Positions 33,759 through 42,859 are shown, counted from the first letter of the stretch. The stretch: DNA of 64,000 nucleotides from Pseudomonadales bacterium (GCA_012103535.1 WLWQ01000003.1:62001-126000), one strand, 5' to 3'. The notes: a model not told the origin generated them from the letters alone. A program made the numbers and translations.

Positions 33759-35087
33759 ATGGCAGAGCAAGCAAGAATTTTTAGAACCCTCATGTTAGGC
33801 GCGAGCATGACATCGCTTTTATTCGGAAGCAGTGTTTATGGACAAAGTGACGAAGTCACTTTCAGTAGAGATATCGCACCTATCTTGCAGGAGAATTGTC
33901 AAACCTGTCACCGACCTGGACAAATGGGTCCAATGGCCTTGATTACTTATGATCAGGTGCGACCCTGGGCACCGGTAATTAAAGCCCGAGTTGAAGCGCG
34001 AGAAATGCCGCCCTGGCATCTCGACAAAACAGTTGGCATACAAGATTATCAAAACGATGTTTCCTTAACGGATGAACAAATCGCAACTGTCGCCGCTTGG
34101 GTTGATAGCGGTGCAGCTCAAGGTAATCCTGAAGATCTACCTGCTCCAATCGATTGGCCCTCTGATGATGTTTGGCGACTGGCGGAACAATATGGTCGCG
34201 AACCAGATTTAATTATTCGCTCTGATCCCTGGACTCAGGCAGCGCAAGGTCAGGACCAGTGGTACACACCTATAATCGAAACTGGCTTAACCGAAGACCG
34301 TTGGGTTACCGGTATGGAAGTTAGACCAACCATGGAAGGACGACCTGTGACTCATCACGCCGTGGTGTATTTGCAACAAGAAGAAGAACCCGGGGATTTC
34401 ACTCCAGCAGTTGATGTTCCGGGACAGGGCAGTTATCTCACCGAATTTGCCGTGGGCAAGATTGGTGACGTATTCCGCGATAATACCGGTAAACTCATGA
34501 AGGCCGGATCTCGCATTGCATTCGACAACCACTACCATTCAGTGGGTGAAGAAATTACCGCGCAAACCGAATTGGCTATCTGGTTCCACGACGAAGGCTA
34601 TGTGCCGAAGTATCGTGTTTACTCGCAGGCACTCGGTGTAATGCAATCGATGCAAACGCTGGACATTCCTCCCGGCAAAGTAACTACACACCATGCCTAT
34701 ATTCCATTAACGACCGAGGCCAGATTAGAAAACTATCAGCCTCACATGCATATCCGCGGCAAAGCTATGTCTATGGAGGCAATCTTACCTAATGGTCAGG
34801 TGCAGATGTTAAGCCATGTTGATAATTTCAATTTCAATTGGCATGTAAATTACGTGTACTCCGACGACTCAGCCCCAGTGCTGCCGGCAGGCACCATTCT
34901 GCACATCACCGCCTGGCACGATAACACTGCAGAAAATCCGTTTAATCCTGATCCGACCCAGTGGGTAGGTTGGGGTCAACGCAGTTATGACGAGATGTAC
35001 CACGCTCACGTAAACATTACTTATCTCACCGGTGAAGACTATCAGCAAATAGTCAGTGATCGTCGTTCTGGTGGTGGAAACGACTAG
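33759..35087 (+). CDS. Exported c-type cytochrome fused to a copper type II monooxygenase-like domain
   Basis: A 442-residue exported protein; the GTG at 33750 is an alternative start. After the signal peptide an N-terminal mono-heme domain has CQTCH (C50, C53, H54 counted from the GTG) with PPWH near it. The C-terminal 280 residues contain paired histidine motifs: THHAVVYLQ, FDNHYHSVGEE, KVTTHHAYIPL, QPHMHIRGKAM and HITAWHDNTAENPFNPD. These match the copper type II ascorbate-dependent (dopamine-beta-hydroxylase-like) fold. Such heme/copper combinations are found in secreted oxidases of unknown substrate. It ends at a strong hairpin (35101-35134). Confidence 0.82.
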   Translation: MAEQARIFRTLMLGASMTSLLFGSSVYGQSDEVTFSRDIAPILQENCQTCHRPGQMGPMALITYDQVRPWAPVIKARVEAREMPPWHLDKTVGIQDYQNDVSLTDEQIATVAAWVDSGAAQGNPEDLPAPIDWPSDDVWRLAEQYGREPDLIIRSDPWTQAAQGQDQWYTPIIETGLTEDRWVTGMEVRPTMEGRPVTHHAVVYLQQEEEPGDFTPAVDVPGQGSYLTEFAVGKIGDVFRDNTGKLMKAGSRIAFDNHYHSVGEEITAQTELAIWFHDEGYVPKYRVYSQALGVMQSMQTLDIPPGKVTTHHAYIPLTTEARLENYQPHMHIRGKAMSMEAILPNGQVQMLSHVDNFNFNWHVNYVYSDDSAPVLPAGTILHITAWHDNTAENPFNPDPTQWVGWGQRSYDEMYHAHVNITYLTGEDYQQIVSDRRSGGGND

Positions 35088-35100
35088 ACAACTTTTTAAT

Positions 35101-35134
35101 ATTCAGAGTAAGAATTCCTCTTCTTACTCTGAAT
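35101..35134 (+). terminator. Strong hairpin, probable terminator
   Basis: A perfect 14-base-pair stem, ATTCAGAGTAAGAA with TTCTTACTCTGAAT, around a six-base loop, 14 bases after the stop of the cytochrome/monooxygenase-like gene. The following run is CCGAGTTTCT, so the U-tract is weak; it may act as a terminator or a transcript-end stabiliser. Confidence 0.65.
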
Positions 35135-35164
35135 CCGAGTTTCTACATTGAAGGCGCACAAGTT

Positions 35165-36469
35165 ATGAAACAACTAGTGTTGATTCTATTTGTATTCCTG
35201 TTCTCCTGCCAGCCATCGACCAATGTAGGTACTGGTTCTTCTTTACAAGATACTGAAGCCGAAGAAAGTACCAATGAAATTGTCATTGGTACTATCGACA
35301 CAATCGAATCAGGAATACTTGGTGAGAACCGAGATCTTTGGATTTACCTTCCCCGCAGTGCGCAGAATGGAACTAAACCGCAATTGTTTCCAGTGGTGTA
35401 CTTGTTAGATGGTAACGGACATTTCCACTCAGTTAGCGGAATGATTCGACAGCTAAGCGCTGTAAACGGGAACAGAATAGTTCCAGAAATGATTGTCGTC
35501 GGCATCCCCAATACCGATCGTATGCGCGATCTTTCTCCAACTCACACCACAGGAACAACCGGCGTGGGGACAGCTTTTCTTGACTTCATTAGCAATGAAG
35601 TCATCCCTCACGTAGAAGAGAATTATCCTGCCAGTCAGTACCGTACTTTTGTCGGGCACTCACTCGGTGGGCTGATGGCAATCGAAGCACTTATCACCCG
35701 GCCCGAAGAATTTGCGAATTACGTCGCGATCGATCCTAGTCTGTGGTGGGATGACCAAAGCATACTCCTCAGAGCTGAAGCTGCTTTGAATGAACTCGAT
35801 TTCACTGACAAGTCTCTTTATGTTTCAATCGCAAATACACTGCCGTCTGATATGAGCGTGGAAGAAATAGATGGCGACACGCAAGAGCTGACTGAACACA
35901 TACGATCTATTTTTCAATTTGCTCGAAGTGCAGAATCAAATACAAGTAATGGATTAAACTTTGATTGGCGATATTACGACGATGATAGCCATGGAAGTGT
36001 ACCTCTTATCTCTGAATATGATGCATTTCGTTTTCTCTTCCCCTGGTATGACCCTGGGATGGAAGTAATAGAAATGATCGGATCCGATTCAGCAGAAACC
36101 CCAGAAGCTGCAGTAAGCGCCACTGTTTCGCATTTTGAGAATGTGTCCGCCCAATATGGGTATAACTATTTGCCGCCCTTAAACTGGGTGAATCGACTCG
36201 GCACAGGATTTTTAGCTGTAGAAAAACCAGCCAGTGCCTTGGCTATGTTTCAACTGAATCTCTCAAACTTTCCTGATAGTCCATTAACCCATGAATCATT
36301 GGGTGTCTATTTTGTTGCACAAGAAGATCAAGCTTCTGCACGGCTTCATTTTCAGCATGCTATTGATCGTGGGGCAGAGATAGACATAGAAGAAAAACTC
36401 GCAACTCCATACGTGTCTGCTATAGAAATGGCAGCTCAATTAGAAGAACAAGAAGAAAAAAATCCTTAA
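35165..36469 (+). CDS. Lipoprotein esterase of the IroE/Fes-like family
   Basis: A 434-residue alpha/beta hydrolase anchored as a lipoprotein (lipobox FLFSC, cysteine about residue 15). The esterase-D-like domain has LWIYLPRSAQ, FPVVYLLDGNGHF, IVVGIPNTDR, the nucleophile motif FVGHSLGGLMA, and a histidine in DDDSHGSVPL as the likely catalytic base. Residues 340-430 look like a helical repeat pair (FLAVEKPASALAMFQLNLSNFPDSPL, ASARLHFQHAIDRGAEI), probably TPR-like. Members hydrolyse siderophore or acetyl esters; no siderophore genes are nearby, so the substrate is open. It follows a strong terminator-like hairpin. Confidence 0.84.
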   Translation: MKQLVLILFVFLFSCQPSTNVGTGSSLQDTEAEESTNEIVIGTIDTIESGILGENRDLWIYLPRSAQNGTKPQLFPVVYLLDGNGHFHSVSGMIRQLSAVNGNRIVPEMIVVGIPNTDRMRDLSPTHTTGTTGVGTAFLDFISNEVIPHVEENYPASQYRTFVGHSLGGLMAIEALITRPEEFANYVAIDPSLWWDDQSILLRAEAALNELDFTDKSLYVSIANTLPSDMSVEEIDGDTQELTEHIRSIFQFARSAESNTSNGLNFDWRYYDDDSHGSVPLISEYDAFRFLFPWYDPGMEVIEMIGSDSAETPEAAVSATVSHFENVSAQYGYNYLPPLNWVNRLGTGFLAVEKPASALAMFQLNLSNFPDSPLTHESLGVYFVAQEDQASARLHFQHAIDRGAEIDIEEKLATPYVSAIEMAAQLEEQEEKNP

Positions 36470-36766
36470 ACTCCAGGCGCTCTATTTCCCGAGGAAATAG
36501 TCTCTGAGCCCCAGTTCTCAGCTACTCGAGTTATTACAGCGATAGTTTGTTATAAATGAACTGGCTTTTATTACTCCTCACTTATTTTCAAGTGAGTCTA
36601 TACTTAAATCCACAGCTAATTTTAAAGTTTTCGCTGTATACTTCGGAGCAAGTGTGACTTTCCACCAGTTCCCATTAGCTAGAGTAATTACTAAAAACAT
36701 TGATTGCGTTGTATTAGGCACACCATTCGTAACACATTGAAGTGAAATTGAGCGACCACCCTAAGT
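36470..36766 (+). other. Intergenic region before the hybrid kinase
   Basis: About 297 bases. Two small hairpins are visible: CTATTTCC/GGAAATAG (36482-36500, three-base loop), likely the end signal of the esterase transcript although no T-run follows, and CTCACTT/AAGTGAG (36577-36596). No small gene with a ribosome binding site was found. The hybrid kinase promoter should lie in its 3' half. Confidence 0.35.
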
Positions 36767-38251
36767 ATGACAACACCTAACCACGAGCTTGATACAAACT
36801 GGTGGCGCCATTTCCCTGAATTCAATCCCAATCCGGTAATGGAGCTAAATCTCGGCTCTAAAGAATTTACCTTTACTAATAGTGCCGCCAAAGAAATGTT
36901 TTCAGAACTAGAATCGCGGGTAAGCGCCGATCTATCGCAACGCTTTCTTGAAGAATTCCAAAACGCCGGCAATTCTGATCTCCATCAAATAGAAATTGTC
37001 TTAAACAATCGTAGTTACGACGTAAAAATTAAGCATCATCCGGAATATGAAGCCATTCGAATCTATATGGCAGATATGACTCTCATTCGAGAAGCAGAAG
37101 GCAAATTACTTAAAGCTAAAATGTTGGCCGAACTCACCGCAAAAAGGAAAAGTACATTTATCGCTAACATGAGTCACGAGATTCGCACGCCTATTAATGG
37201 CATGGTGTGTGCTGCCCAGCTCCTGTCAGAAGAAAACTTATCGGAAACACAAAAAGAATTGGTCAAAATGATCTATGACTGCGGCGAAAACTTAACCGCC
37301 ATTACAAACGACGTGCTTGACCTTTCAAAACTCGAAGCCAATAAAATGCAGTTAGAATATATTTCTGTAGACTTGAAAGAGATAGCAGAGAGTCTAGTAA
37401 AAATTCTAAAAATACCTGCCAGTAATAAGAACATAGAACTGCGCTTCCATCCTCCTGCTGAAAATCTACAACGCTACCAATGTGATCCCACTAGAATTCG
37501 TCAAATACTTTCAAACATTCTCAATAATGCAATCAAGTTTACGGAAAAGGGCTCAATAGAACTCTCTATCAACTCTGAAAGGTTGGGTGAAGATTTGCAC
37601 GAAATTAGATTTGAAATTGTCGATACTGGAATAGGCATTGACGAAAATAAACTAAAGTCAGTTTTTGAAAATTTCTTCCAAGCCGATCAAAGTACCACGA
37701 GAAAATACGGTGGTACTGGATTAGGTATGGCAATTAGTAAAGAACTTGCACAGCTTATGGAAGGAGATATAAACATAGAAAGTGTGCTTGGCAAGGGAAC
37801 TACTGTAAGCGTTACTATCCCAATGAAAGTTTCCGAACACGCAGTAATCTCCAATTCCAATCTGAACAAAAGTCGTTCACGCAACTATGGCAAAAGAGTA
37901 TTACTTGCAGAAGATGTTAAGGTTAATGCAATACTCGCAGAAAAAATGCTATCTGGTTTGGGATTGACTGTAGATGTCTGTTGCAACGGTAAAGAAGTCT
38001 TAGAAACCTATGATGATGACTACGATTTGATCTTGATGGATATGCGTATGCCTGAAATAGATGGATTGGAAGCATCGCGAATACTGGTAAACAAAGGATG
38101 TAACACACCAATTGTGGCATTAACAGCAAATGTCAGTGAATCAGATAAAGAGCTTTGCCATAAATCAGGCATGAGCGGATTTCTAACCAAGCCGCTTTTC
38201 ATGGACGCTCTTGTCAAAGAACTAGATAGGTTTATCGGGCCCGCAAACTAA
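36767..38251 (+). CDS. Cytoplasmic hybrid histidine kinase with C-terminal receiver
   Basis: A 494-residue signal-transduction protein without membrane segments. Residues 10-110 look like a PAS sensor domain (NPNPVMELNLGSKEFTFTNSAAKEMF, IYMADMTLIREAEGKL). A HisKA domain follows with the phosphorylated histidine H137 (IANMSHEIRTPINGM). The HATPase domain has the N box (LSNILNNAIKFTEKG), G1 (DTGIGIDENK) and G2 (YGGTGLGMAISK) motifs. The C-terminal receiver carries an acidic pocket (LLAEDVKVN), phospho-acceptor D425 (LILMDMRMPEIDG) and K in FLTKPL. No response-regulator partner or Hpt protein is adjacent, so it is an orphan and the output must be elsewhere. The input signal is unknown. Confidence 0.93.
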   Translation: MTTPNHELDTNWWRHFPEFNPNPVMELNLGSKEFTFTNSAAKEMFSELESRVSADLSQRFLEEFQNAGNSDLHQIEIVLNNRSYDVKIKHHPEYEAIRIYMADMTLIREAEGKLLKAKMLAELTAKRKSTFIANMSHEIRTPINGMVCAAQLLSEENLSETQKELVKMIYDCGENLTAITNDVLDLSKLEANKMQLEYISVDLKEIAESLVKILKIPASNKNIELRFHPPAENLQRYQCDPTRIRQILSNILNNAIKFTEKGSIELSINSERLGEDLHEIRFEIVDTGIGIDENKLKSVFENFFQADQSTTRKYGGTGLGMAISKELAQLMEGDINIESVLGKGTTVSVTIPMKVSEHAVISNSNLNKSRSRNYGKRVLLAEDVKVNAILAEKMLSGLGLTVDVCCNGKEVLETYDDDYDLILMDMRMPEIDGLEASRILVNKGCNTPIVALTANVSESDKELCHKSGMSGFLTKPLFMDALVKELDRFIGPAN

Positions 38252-38427
38252 GTCCTTTCTAACTCAGTCTATCTTGCCCCACAATGTTTATGCTGGTATT
38301 TACTGGTATTATTCGATTTAGTCATCCCCTTCTATCCCTGCTCATTTAATTCTCAATTAAACCAAAAATTCTGAACTAAGCTTAGAAAATAACCGTCGAA
38401 ATTAACAAATTTGAGTGGGTTCAAATT

Positions 38428-39411
38428 ATGCGTATTAAAGAAGCAATATTTCTAATATTGGTTACAGGTTTTTCCACAGTTAGTTGGGCACAATTGGATG
38501 TTGTTGGCGCAGTGGTTGGTACGCTCGCGGGTACTGTTCAGGACGAAGACGGCAATCTGGTTGCTCCCGAGGGATCCGTCGAAGCTGTCATTACTGCAAG
38601 CGATAGTAGCGGCAGTCTGGCGGCTCACATAGAAGGAACAGCCAGCAGTACTGGTGCTCTTGGTTTGGGATTATCCTTTTCTGCAGATTTTGAAGCAGCG
38701 ACCGGAAGTTTTGTCGGCATGTATTCCGACCGGCCCGGTATGACTCCAAATCAGGAAATAATTTTTGTTCCTACAACAGAACTAAGCTGGGAAGCACAGA
38801 TAAGTGGTGTCGCTCCATCATCGACTGGTGAGCGCAGCTACGATCTATCTCTAGGATTTTCTATTCCTCAGGCCGCCATCTACGATGGATCTTCATTACC
38901 GAATGACAGTGTTTTCACGGGTGTGCTTAATCATACAGTCGCAGCGACAGTGCCTTTAGTGGTACCGGAAATCAGTCTGGATCAGGAATTGGAATTCAAT
39001 TTTACTGTTGTTGGTAGTTGGGAAATCACCGTGGTTCCTCTCGATGACGCTTCCACTACTTATACCGGTCAGGCATCTGGAACTTTTAGTGGCACTGCTG
39101 GCGAGGTTTCAGTCACGGTTCCGTTGCTCGGTGATCTCACCCTGCCGGCTGATTTCGAAGGTGCCTTTGCTGGTAATCTTTATACCGTAAGTGAAACTGA
39201 GCTGGCGTTTAAAGGGTCGTGGACAGCTGCTTCTGGCACCGAAAGCTTCGGTGGAAATGTAACTATAACGATACCACTCACTGATTTTTCAACGTTTCCA
39301 TACCAGATTGATGGAACCATGCCTTTGGCGACTGGTATCCAATTACAGCCTACTTTCAATCTTCCAATCACACTTACAGGTTCTTTCCCACTTTCTATTA
39401 CCGGTTCCTAG
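38428..39411 (+). CDS. Exported beta-rich protein of unknown function
   Basis: A 327-residue exported protein (signal AIFLILVTGFSTVSWAQ). It is almost entirely beta-strand with repeating small residues: VGAVVGTLAGTVQDEDGNLVAPEGSV, SGSLAAHIEGTASSTGALGLG, TYTGQASGTFSGTAGEVSVTVPLLGDL, SFGGNVTITIPLTDFS. The repeated G-T/S-F-x-G pattern suggests a repeat fold, perhaps a surface or adhesin-like protein. It is low in charge and cysteine-free by eye. Its transcript probably ends at an imperfect hairpin around 39432-39480. No function recognised. Confidence 0.75.
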   Translation: MRIKEAIFLILVTGFSTVSWAQLDVVGAVVGTLAGTVQDEDGNLVAPEGSVEAVITASDSSGSLAAHIEGTASSTGALGLGLSFSADFEAATGSFVGMYSDRPGMTPNQEIIFVPTTELSWEAQISGVAPSSTGERSYDLSLGFSIPQAAIYDGSSLPNDSVFTGVLNHTVAATVPLVVPEISLDQELEFNFTVVGSWEITVVPLDDASTTYTGQASGTFSGTAGEVSVTVPLLGDLTLPADFEGAFAGNLYTVSETELAFKGSWTAASGTESFGGNVTITIPLTDFSTFPYQIDGTMPLATGIQLQPTFNLPITLTGSFPLSITGS

Positions 39412-39431
39412 TAAACTTTCCGCATATCAAT

Positions 39432-39480
39432 TTGAGGTCTGAGCCAGAGTAAAACAGCGATCGCCTTTTTTGCTCTGACC
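39432..39480 (+). terminator. Imperfect hairpin with T-run, possible terminator
   Basis: CAGAG ... CTCTG arms flank an inner palindrome GCGATCGC with A-rich and T-rich shoulders (AAAACA / CTTTTTTG), about 20 bases after the stop of the exported beta-rich gene. A T6 tract is inside the arm. Plausible terminator, but the pairing is broken in several places. Confidence 0.4.
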
Positions 39481-39522
39481 CACCTTCATTCCTTTTTTCT
39501 AACAAACACCCGATCAAAACAG

Positions 39523-39576
39523 TTGACAATCTAGCCGTATATGCTATTTTTTTAGCATAGTGCTAAATTATTAGCA
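39523..39576 (+). promoter_or_regulatory. Promoter and BlaI-type operator of the BlaI/M56 pair
   Basis: A -35 TTGACA (39523-39528) and an extended -10 TGCTATTTT (TATTTT at 39545-39550, spacing 16) are followed directly by the palindrome TTAGCA-TAG-TGCTAA (39552-39566). There is another half site TTAGCA at 39571-39576 and an overlapping ATGCTA-TTTTTT-TAGCAT (39541-39558). The layout predicts that the encoded BlaI-like repressor blocks its own promoter, as in BlaI/MecI systems. Confidence 0.7.
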
Positions 39577-39597
39577 TTAAATCAGGGCAAGATTACA

Positions 39598-39999
39598 ATG
39601 ACGAAAGCAAATCAACTTAGTCGACGCGAACGACAAATTATGGATGCTATCTATCGGCTCGAGGAAGCGAGTGTTAAAGAAGTTATGGAGAACATCCCGG
39701 AAGCGCCGAGTTATTCTGCAGTCAGAGCGCTACTAAAAAAGCTCGTAGAAAAAGGTCGCATTAGTCATCGGGAAAAAGGGCTCAAGTATGTCTATTTTCC
39801 AGTTGTTGAAACTAAAACTGCATCTCGGTCTGCGCTATCTAATTTGTTAGACACGTTTTTTAAAAACTCGCCAGTGCTAGCTGTGAATACACTGCTCGAT
39901 GTCGCGGCAAAAGACATTTCTGAAATTGATTTAGCCGAGATAAGTAAATTGATTGAAGAAAAAAAACGGCAAGCAGGAAAAGCAAAATCTAAAAAATAA
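39598..39999 (+). CDS. BlaI/MecI/CopY-family repressor
   Basis: A 133-residue winged-helix repressor. LSRRERQIMDAIYRLEEASVKEVMENIPEAPSYSAVRALLKKLVEKGRISHREKGLKYVYFPV is the complete winged helix of the family (quoted here by its ends: LSRRERQIMDAI and KGLKYVYFPV). The C-terminal part (LSNLLDTFFKNSP..LLDVA) serves dimerisation, and the protein ends in a lysine-rich tail. It is followed 11 bases later by the M56 sensor peptidase, which in the classical scheme triggers cleavage or inactivation of the repressor. It should bind the palindrome at 39552-39566. Confidence 0.93.
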   Translation: MTKANQLSRRERQIMDAIYRLEEASVKEVMENIPEAPSYSAVRALLKKLVEKGRISHREKGLKYVYFPVVETKTASRSALSNLLDTFFKNSPVLAVNTLLDVAAKDISEIDLAEISKLIEEKKRQAGKAKSKK

Positions 40000-40010
40000 G
40001 AGTACTGATT

Positions 40011-41675
40011 ATGGAAATTACTACTAGTGAAAATTTGCTACTTACTTTGTTCTCAATTGACGAAGGAGTTGGTTTCTATCTAGATTGGCTCCTTAAATCA
40101 GTATTAATTATTGGTTCAACCTGGTGTTTGATCTATTTGTTAACACACAAACTTTCCAGCAGTAGTAAGCACCTTCTGTGGCTGAATAGCATTACCTGTA
40201 TTGGCCTCCTTCCGATAGTGGGTAGAATTCCAAATGCGCCTGAAACGTTAACTTCGACCTCCAATTCAATCGTTTCGTTTCAAGTCATTCCTTCAAACCC
40301 CTACGCCCTCGAATCGAGTATTAGTACAGTCAATCAAGTACCCGAGTATCTGAAAGCTCTTTATCTAGTACCCGTTGTATTACTTACTCTCAGACTATTA
40401 CTCGCTATAGCAAACACGATTGTCGTGAATAAGCGAGCCACACTGATATCTGGTAGTGACATTCTTAGCAGAGCTAGCGCTCTAAGTAGCCAACTTAGTA
40501 TTACACGTAAAGTGACGCTCAAATTTAGTACTACTGTATCTACACCCCTTTCATTCGGACTATTTCGACCAACAATAATACTGCCGCGCAATGCAGAAGT
40601 ATGGGATCAGGACACGATGGATGACGTTCTCATTCATGAGTTAAGTCATATAAAACGCTTTGATTGGCTTACCCTATTATTTGTACACCTTGTTGTGAGC
40701 ATTCAGTGGATCAATCCATTCGCCTGGGTTGCGTTAAAAAGAATTACCGCTGAAGCTGAAAATAGTTGCGACAGTGCAGTGTTAAGAATGAAACAACAGG
40801 AAACGGCCTATGCTGAGACGCTGCTTACCATCGCACAAGAAATAAAGCACGCCGGTTCCCCACCTCTCTTTGCCCAACAAATGCTCGGTAATAGGGCGCT
40901 ACGTTCAAGAATAAATAGAATTCTGGAGAATAATATGGCTAGAGCAACTTCCCATAAGTTATTTAGTTTCCCATTGTTGGGATTGGCGGTTGGAATGGTC
41001 GTCGCCTGCAGCAATACGGACATTGTAAATACTGAAGTTAGTCGCCGCCCTCCGCCTGAAGCTAATCCAGATTCTCGCGGTGAAATGCTTCCTATAGAAG
41101 CGCTTGCTCCCCTATATCCAACACGGGCAGCCTTTGCTGGAATTGAAGGTTGGGCGCTGGTTAAGTTTGATGTTTTAGCTAGTGGTGACGTGGAAGAAAA
41201 CTCCGTAGAAGTTATAGACGCTGAACCGCCGTATACTTTTGATCGCGCTGTAATTCGCGCAGCCAGCAGGTTCAAATTCGAACCAGTAGTGAATAACTCT
41301 CTTCAATCTGTGAATGATGTGCAGTATCTGTTTCGTTTTTGCCTTAATGATAATTGCAACAAAGATGATGAAGAAAACTCAATCAACAGAGAATTAGTAC
41401 CAACAAATGAAGTGGCCGCGGTATTTCCTCAACAAGCAAGAAACGCAGGGCTTGAGAGGGGAACAGTCTGGACAGTTTTTCATGTGACTCGGGAAGGTAC
41501 AGTACAGGACGTAACGGTGAATTACTCATCCGATGACTTATTTACTAGTTCCGCAATCACTGCTTCGCAACAACTACGTTTTGCCCCAGGAGAAGTAAGA
41601 AATTCAACCGAAGGCAGAGTACAAGGCGACACCACTGGGCTGGTACGGGCACAGTATCTATTCAGATTTGAATAG
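40011..41675 (+). CDS. BlaR1-like M56 metallopeptidase with two TonB-type C-terminal domains
   Basis: A 554-residue inner-membrane zinc peptidase. The N-terminal half has several membrane helices and the zinc motif HELSHIKRFDW (HExxH), with a further acidic motif in AEAENSCDSAVL, as in BlaR1/MecR1. The periplasmic part is not a penicillin-binding sensor. After a membrane segment ending VVACSNTDIV come two copies of a TonB C-terminal-like domain: residues about 355-450 (ALAPLYPTRAAFAGIEGWALVKFDV) and about 465-554 (NEVAAVFPQQARNAGLERG). This differs from the beta-lactam sensor arrangement and may couple regulation to an envelope or TonB-related signal. It pairs with the BlaI-type gene just upstream. 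Confidence 0.9.
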   Translation: MEITTSENLLLTLFSIDEGVGFYLDWLLKSVLIIGSTWCLIYLLTHKLSSSSKHLLWLNSITCIGLLPIVGRIPNAPETLTSTSNSIVSFQVIPSNPYALESSISTVNQVPEYLKALYLVPVVLLTLRLLLAIANTIVVNKRATLISGSDILSRASALSSQLSITRKVTLKFSTTVSTPLSFGLFRPTIILPRNAEVWDQDTMDDVLIHELSHIKRFDWLTLLFVHLVVSIQWINPFAWVALKRITAEAENSCDSAVLRMKQQETAYAETLLTIAQEIKHAGSPPLFAQQMLGNRALRSRINRILENNMARATSHKLFSFPLLGLAVGMVVACSNTDIVNTEVSRRPPPEANPDSRGEMLPIEALAPLYPTRAAFAGIEGWALVKFDVLASGDVEENSVEVIDAEPPYTFDRAVIRAASRFKFEPVVNNSLQSVNDVQYLFRFCLNDNCNKDDEENSINRELVPTNEVAAVFPQQARNAGLERGTVWTVFHVTREGTVQDVTVNYSSDDLFTSSAITASQQLRFAPGEVRNSTEGRVQGDTTGLVRAQYLFRFE

Positions 41676-41680
41676 TATTT

Positions 41681-42859
41681 TTAGGCTCTGGGAACTCTTC
41701 TTCCAGCAAGTACAGTTTCAAACGGAAATAATCGCTGGGTGCCAGCTCTCACATTTTCGTAGTTATCTAGAAAATTAAAATTACCTTGCCTTAAATCAAG
41801 AATAGCAATGTCGGCGGGAGCGCCTACATTCAGTGTTCCTTTATTTCGTAAAAACGGAAACACTCGCGCAGGATTTAATGTAGAAGATGCAACTACAGCA
41901 CTAAGCGGCATACCAAAGTTTAAAAACTTCGACATGATGTTTGGATAATCTTGTACACCTGGTGCACTGCGACTCGTTGAAAACCCGTCTGTGGAAATAG
42001 TATCGGGCCAGAAGCCGGCAGCCATAATGGCATCAAAGGTATTCCAGCGCAGATGATCAATTCGACCATTGGCTACATCAAAAAAGATACCCCTGCGTCG
42101 AGCTTCCAATATTTCTGGGAAAATAATTCCTGAATCGTCGATGATTGCACTCGGTGGCGGTGCATACATATGGGTAACGACATCGCCCGATTTCAGTTCT
42201 GCCACTAGATCAGCCATCGGTGATACAGACTGACCCATGTGAATCATCAGTGGCAAATTAAAGTAGCTAGCCACCTCTTGAGCGCGCCGTATAACTGTAA
42301 TGTCATTGGCGGTAACTCCCGCTGTCATCCGTGCTTTTACACCTACAACATAATCAAGATTGCGAGCGATCGCAGCCTTCGCTGCTTCAACATTGGCTAA
42401 AGACAGATCCGCTGTATCACCTTCAGGAATGACGCCTCTCCTACCAATGTTCAATAGTATGCGCGCTGGCTGCGGTGCAGATCGGGCTACGGCGACAATC
42501 TCATCGACATTGTCAGCTCCGGCCGAACCCGCATCGACCCAACCTGTTACTCCGTCGGACAAACAAATATGTGGACCTTCAGAATCCTGGGCGTAATGGG
42601 CGTGAATATCCAGCAGTCCAGGCATGACGATCCGCCCTCGTGCATCAATTTCAGCGTTTCTATTGCCTCCCAGGTTGGTGGCAACCGCCGCGATGCGATC
42701 CCCTACCACGCCGACGTCCGCAATCGTGTCTAAATTTAGCGAAGGATCGATTACTCGCCCACCGCGGACAACTAGATCATAGGATTGTGCAAAGAGTCTG
42801 GTTGGTCTGAACAATACAGCAGCGCTTGCTGTTGCCTGGATAAAGTGTCTGCGCTTCAT
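41681..42859 (-). CDS. Exported amidohydrolase (dihydroorotase/deacetylase-like)
   Basis: A 392-residue metal hydrolase. The N-terminus MKRRHFIQATASAAVL looks like a twin-arginine-type signal ending at LFAQ. Metal ligands are HxH at H86/H88 (LDIHAHYAQD), a bridging lysine candidate in VGVKARMTAG, further histidines in LMIHMGQS and VVTHMYAPP, and the aspartate of ISTDGFS. The end GAPADIAILDLRQG is the usual small beta domain. It fits amidohydrolase/deacetylase members related to dihydroorotase. AAGGAG lies six bases before the ATG. It is convergent with the M56 gene. Likely a periplasmic amide or lactam hydrolase. Confidence 0.88.
   Translation of the reverse strand: MKRRHFIQATASAAVLFRPTRLFAQSYDLVVRGGRVIDPSLNLDTIADVGVVGDRIAAVATNLGGNRNAEIDARGRIVMPGLLDIHAHYAQDSEGPHICLSDGVTGWVDAGSAGADNVDEIVAVARSAPQPARILLNIGRRGVIPEGDTADLSLANVEAAKAAIARNLDYVVGVKARMTAGVTANDITVIRRAQEVASYFNLPLMIHMGQSVSPMADLVAELKSGDVVTHMYAPPPSAIIDDSGIIFPEILEARRRGIFFDVANGRIDHLRWNTFDAIMAAGFWPDTISTDGFSTSRSAPGVQDYPNIMSKFLNFGMPLSAVVASSTLNPARVFPFLRNKGTLNVGAPADIAILDLRQGNFNFLDNYENVRAGTQRLFPFETVLAGRRVPRA

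Noticed and set aside
36556..36657. A 33-residue hydrophobic peptide frame before the hybrid kinase
   Set aside because: The ATG has no ribosome binding site and the region also contains hairpins; a membrane peptide is possible but not supported.
40808..41275. A 155-codon minus-strand frame inside the M56 gene
   Set aside because: Shadow of the metallopeptidase gene, with no export signal or domain.
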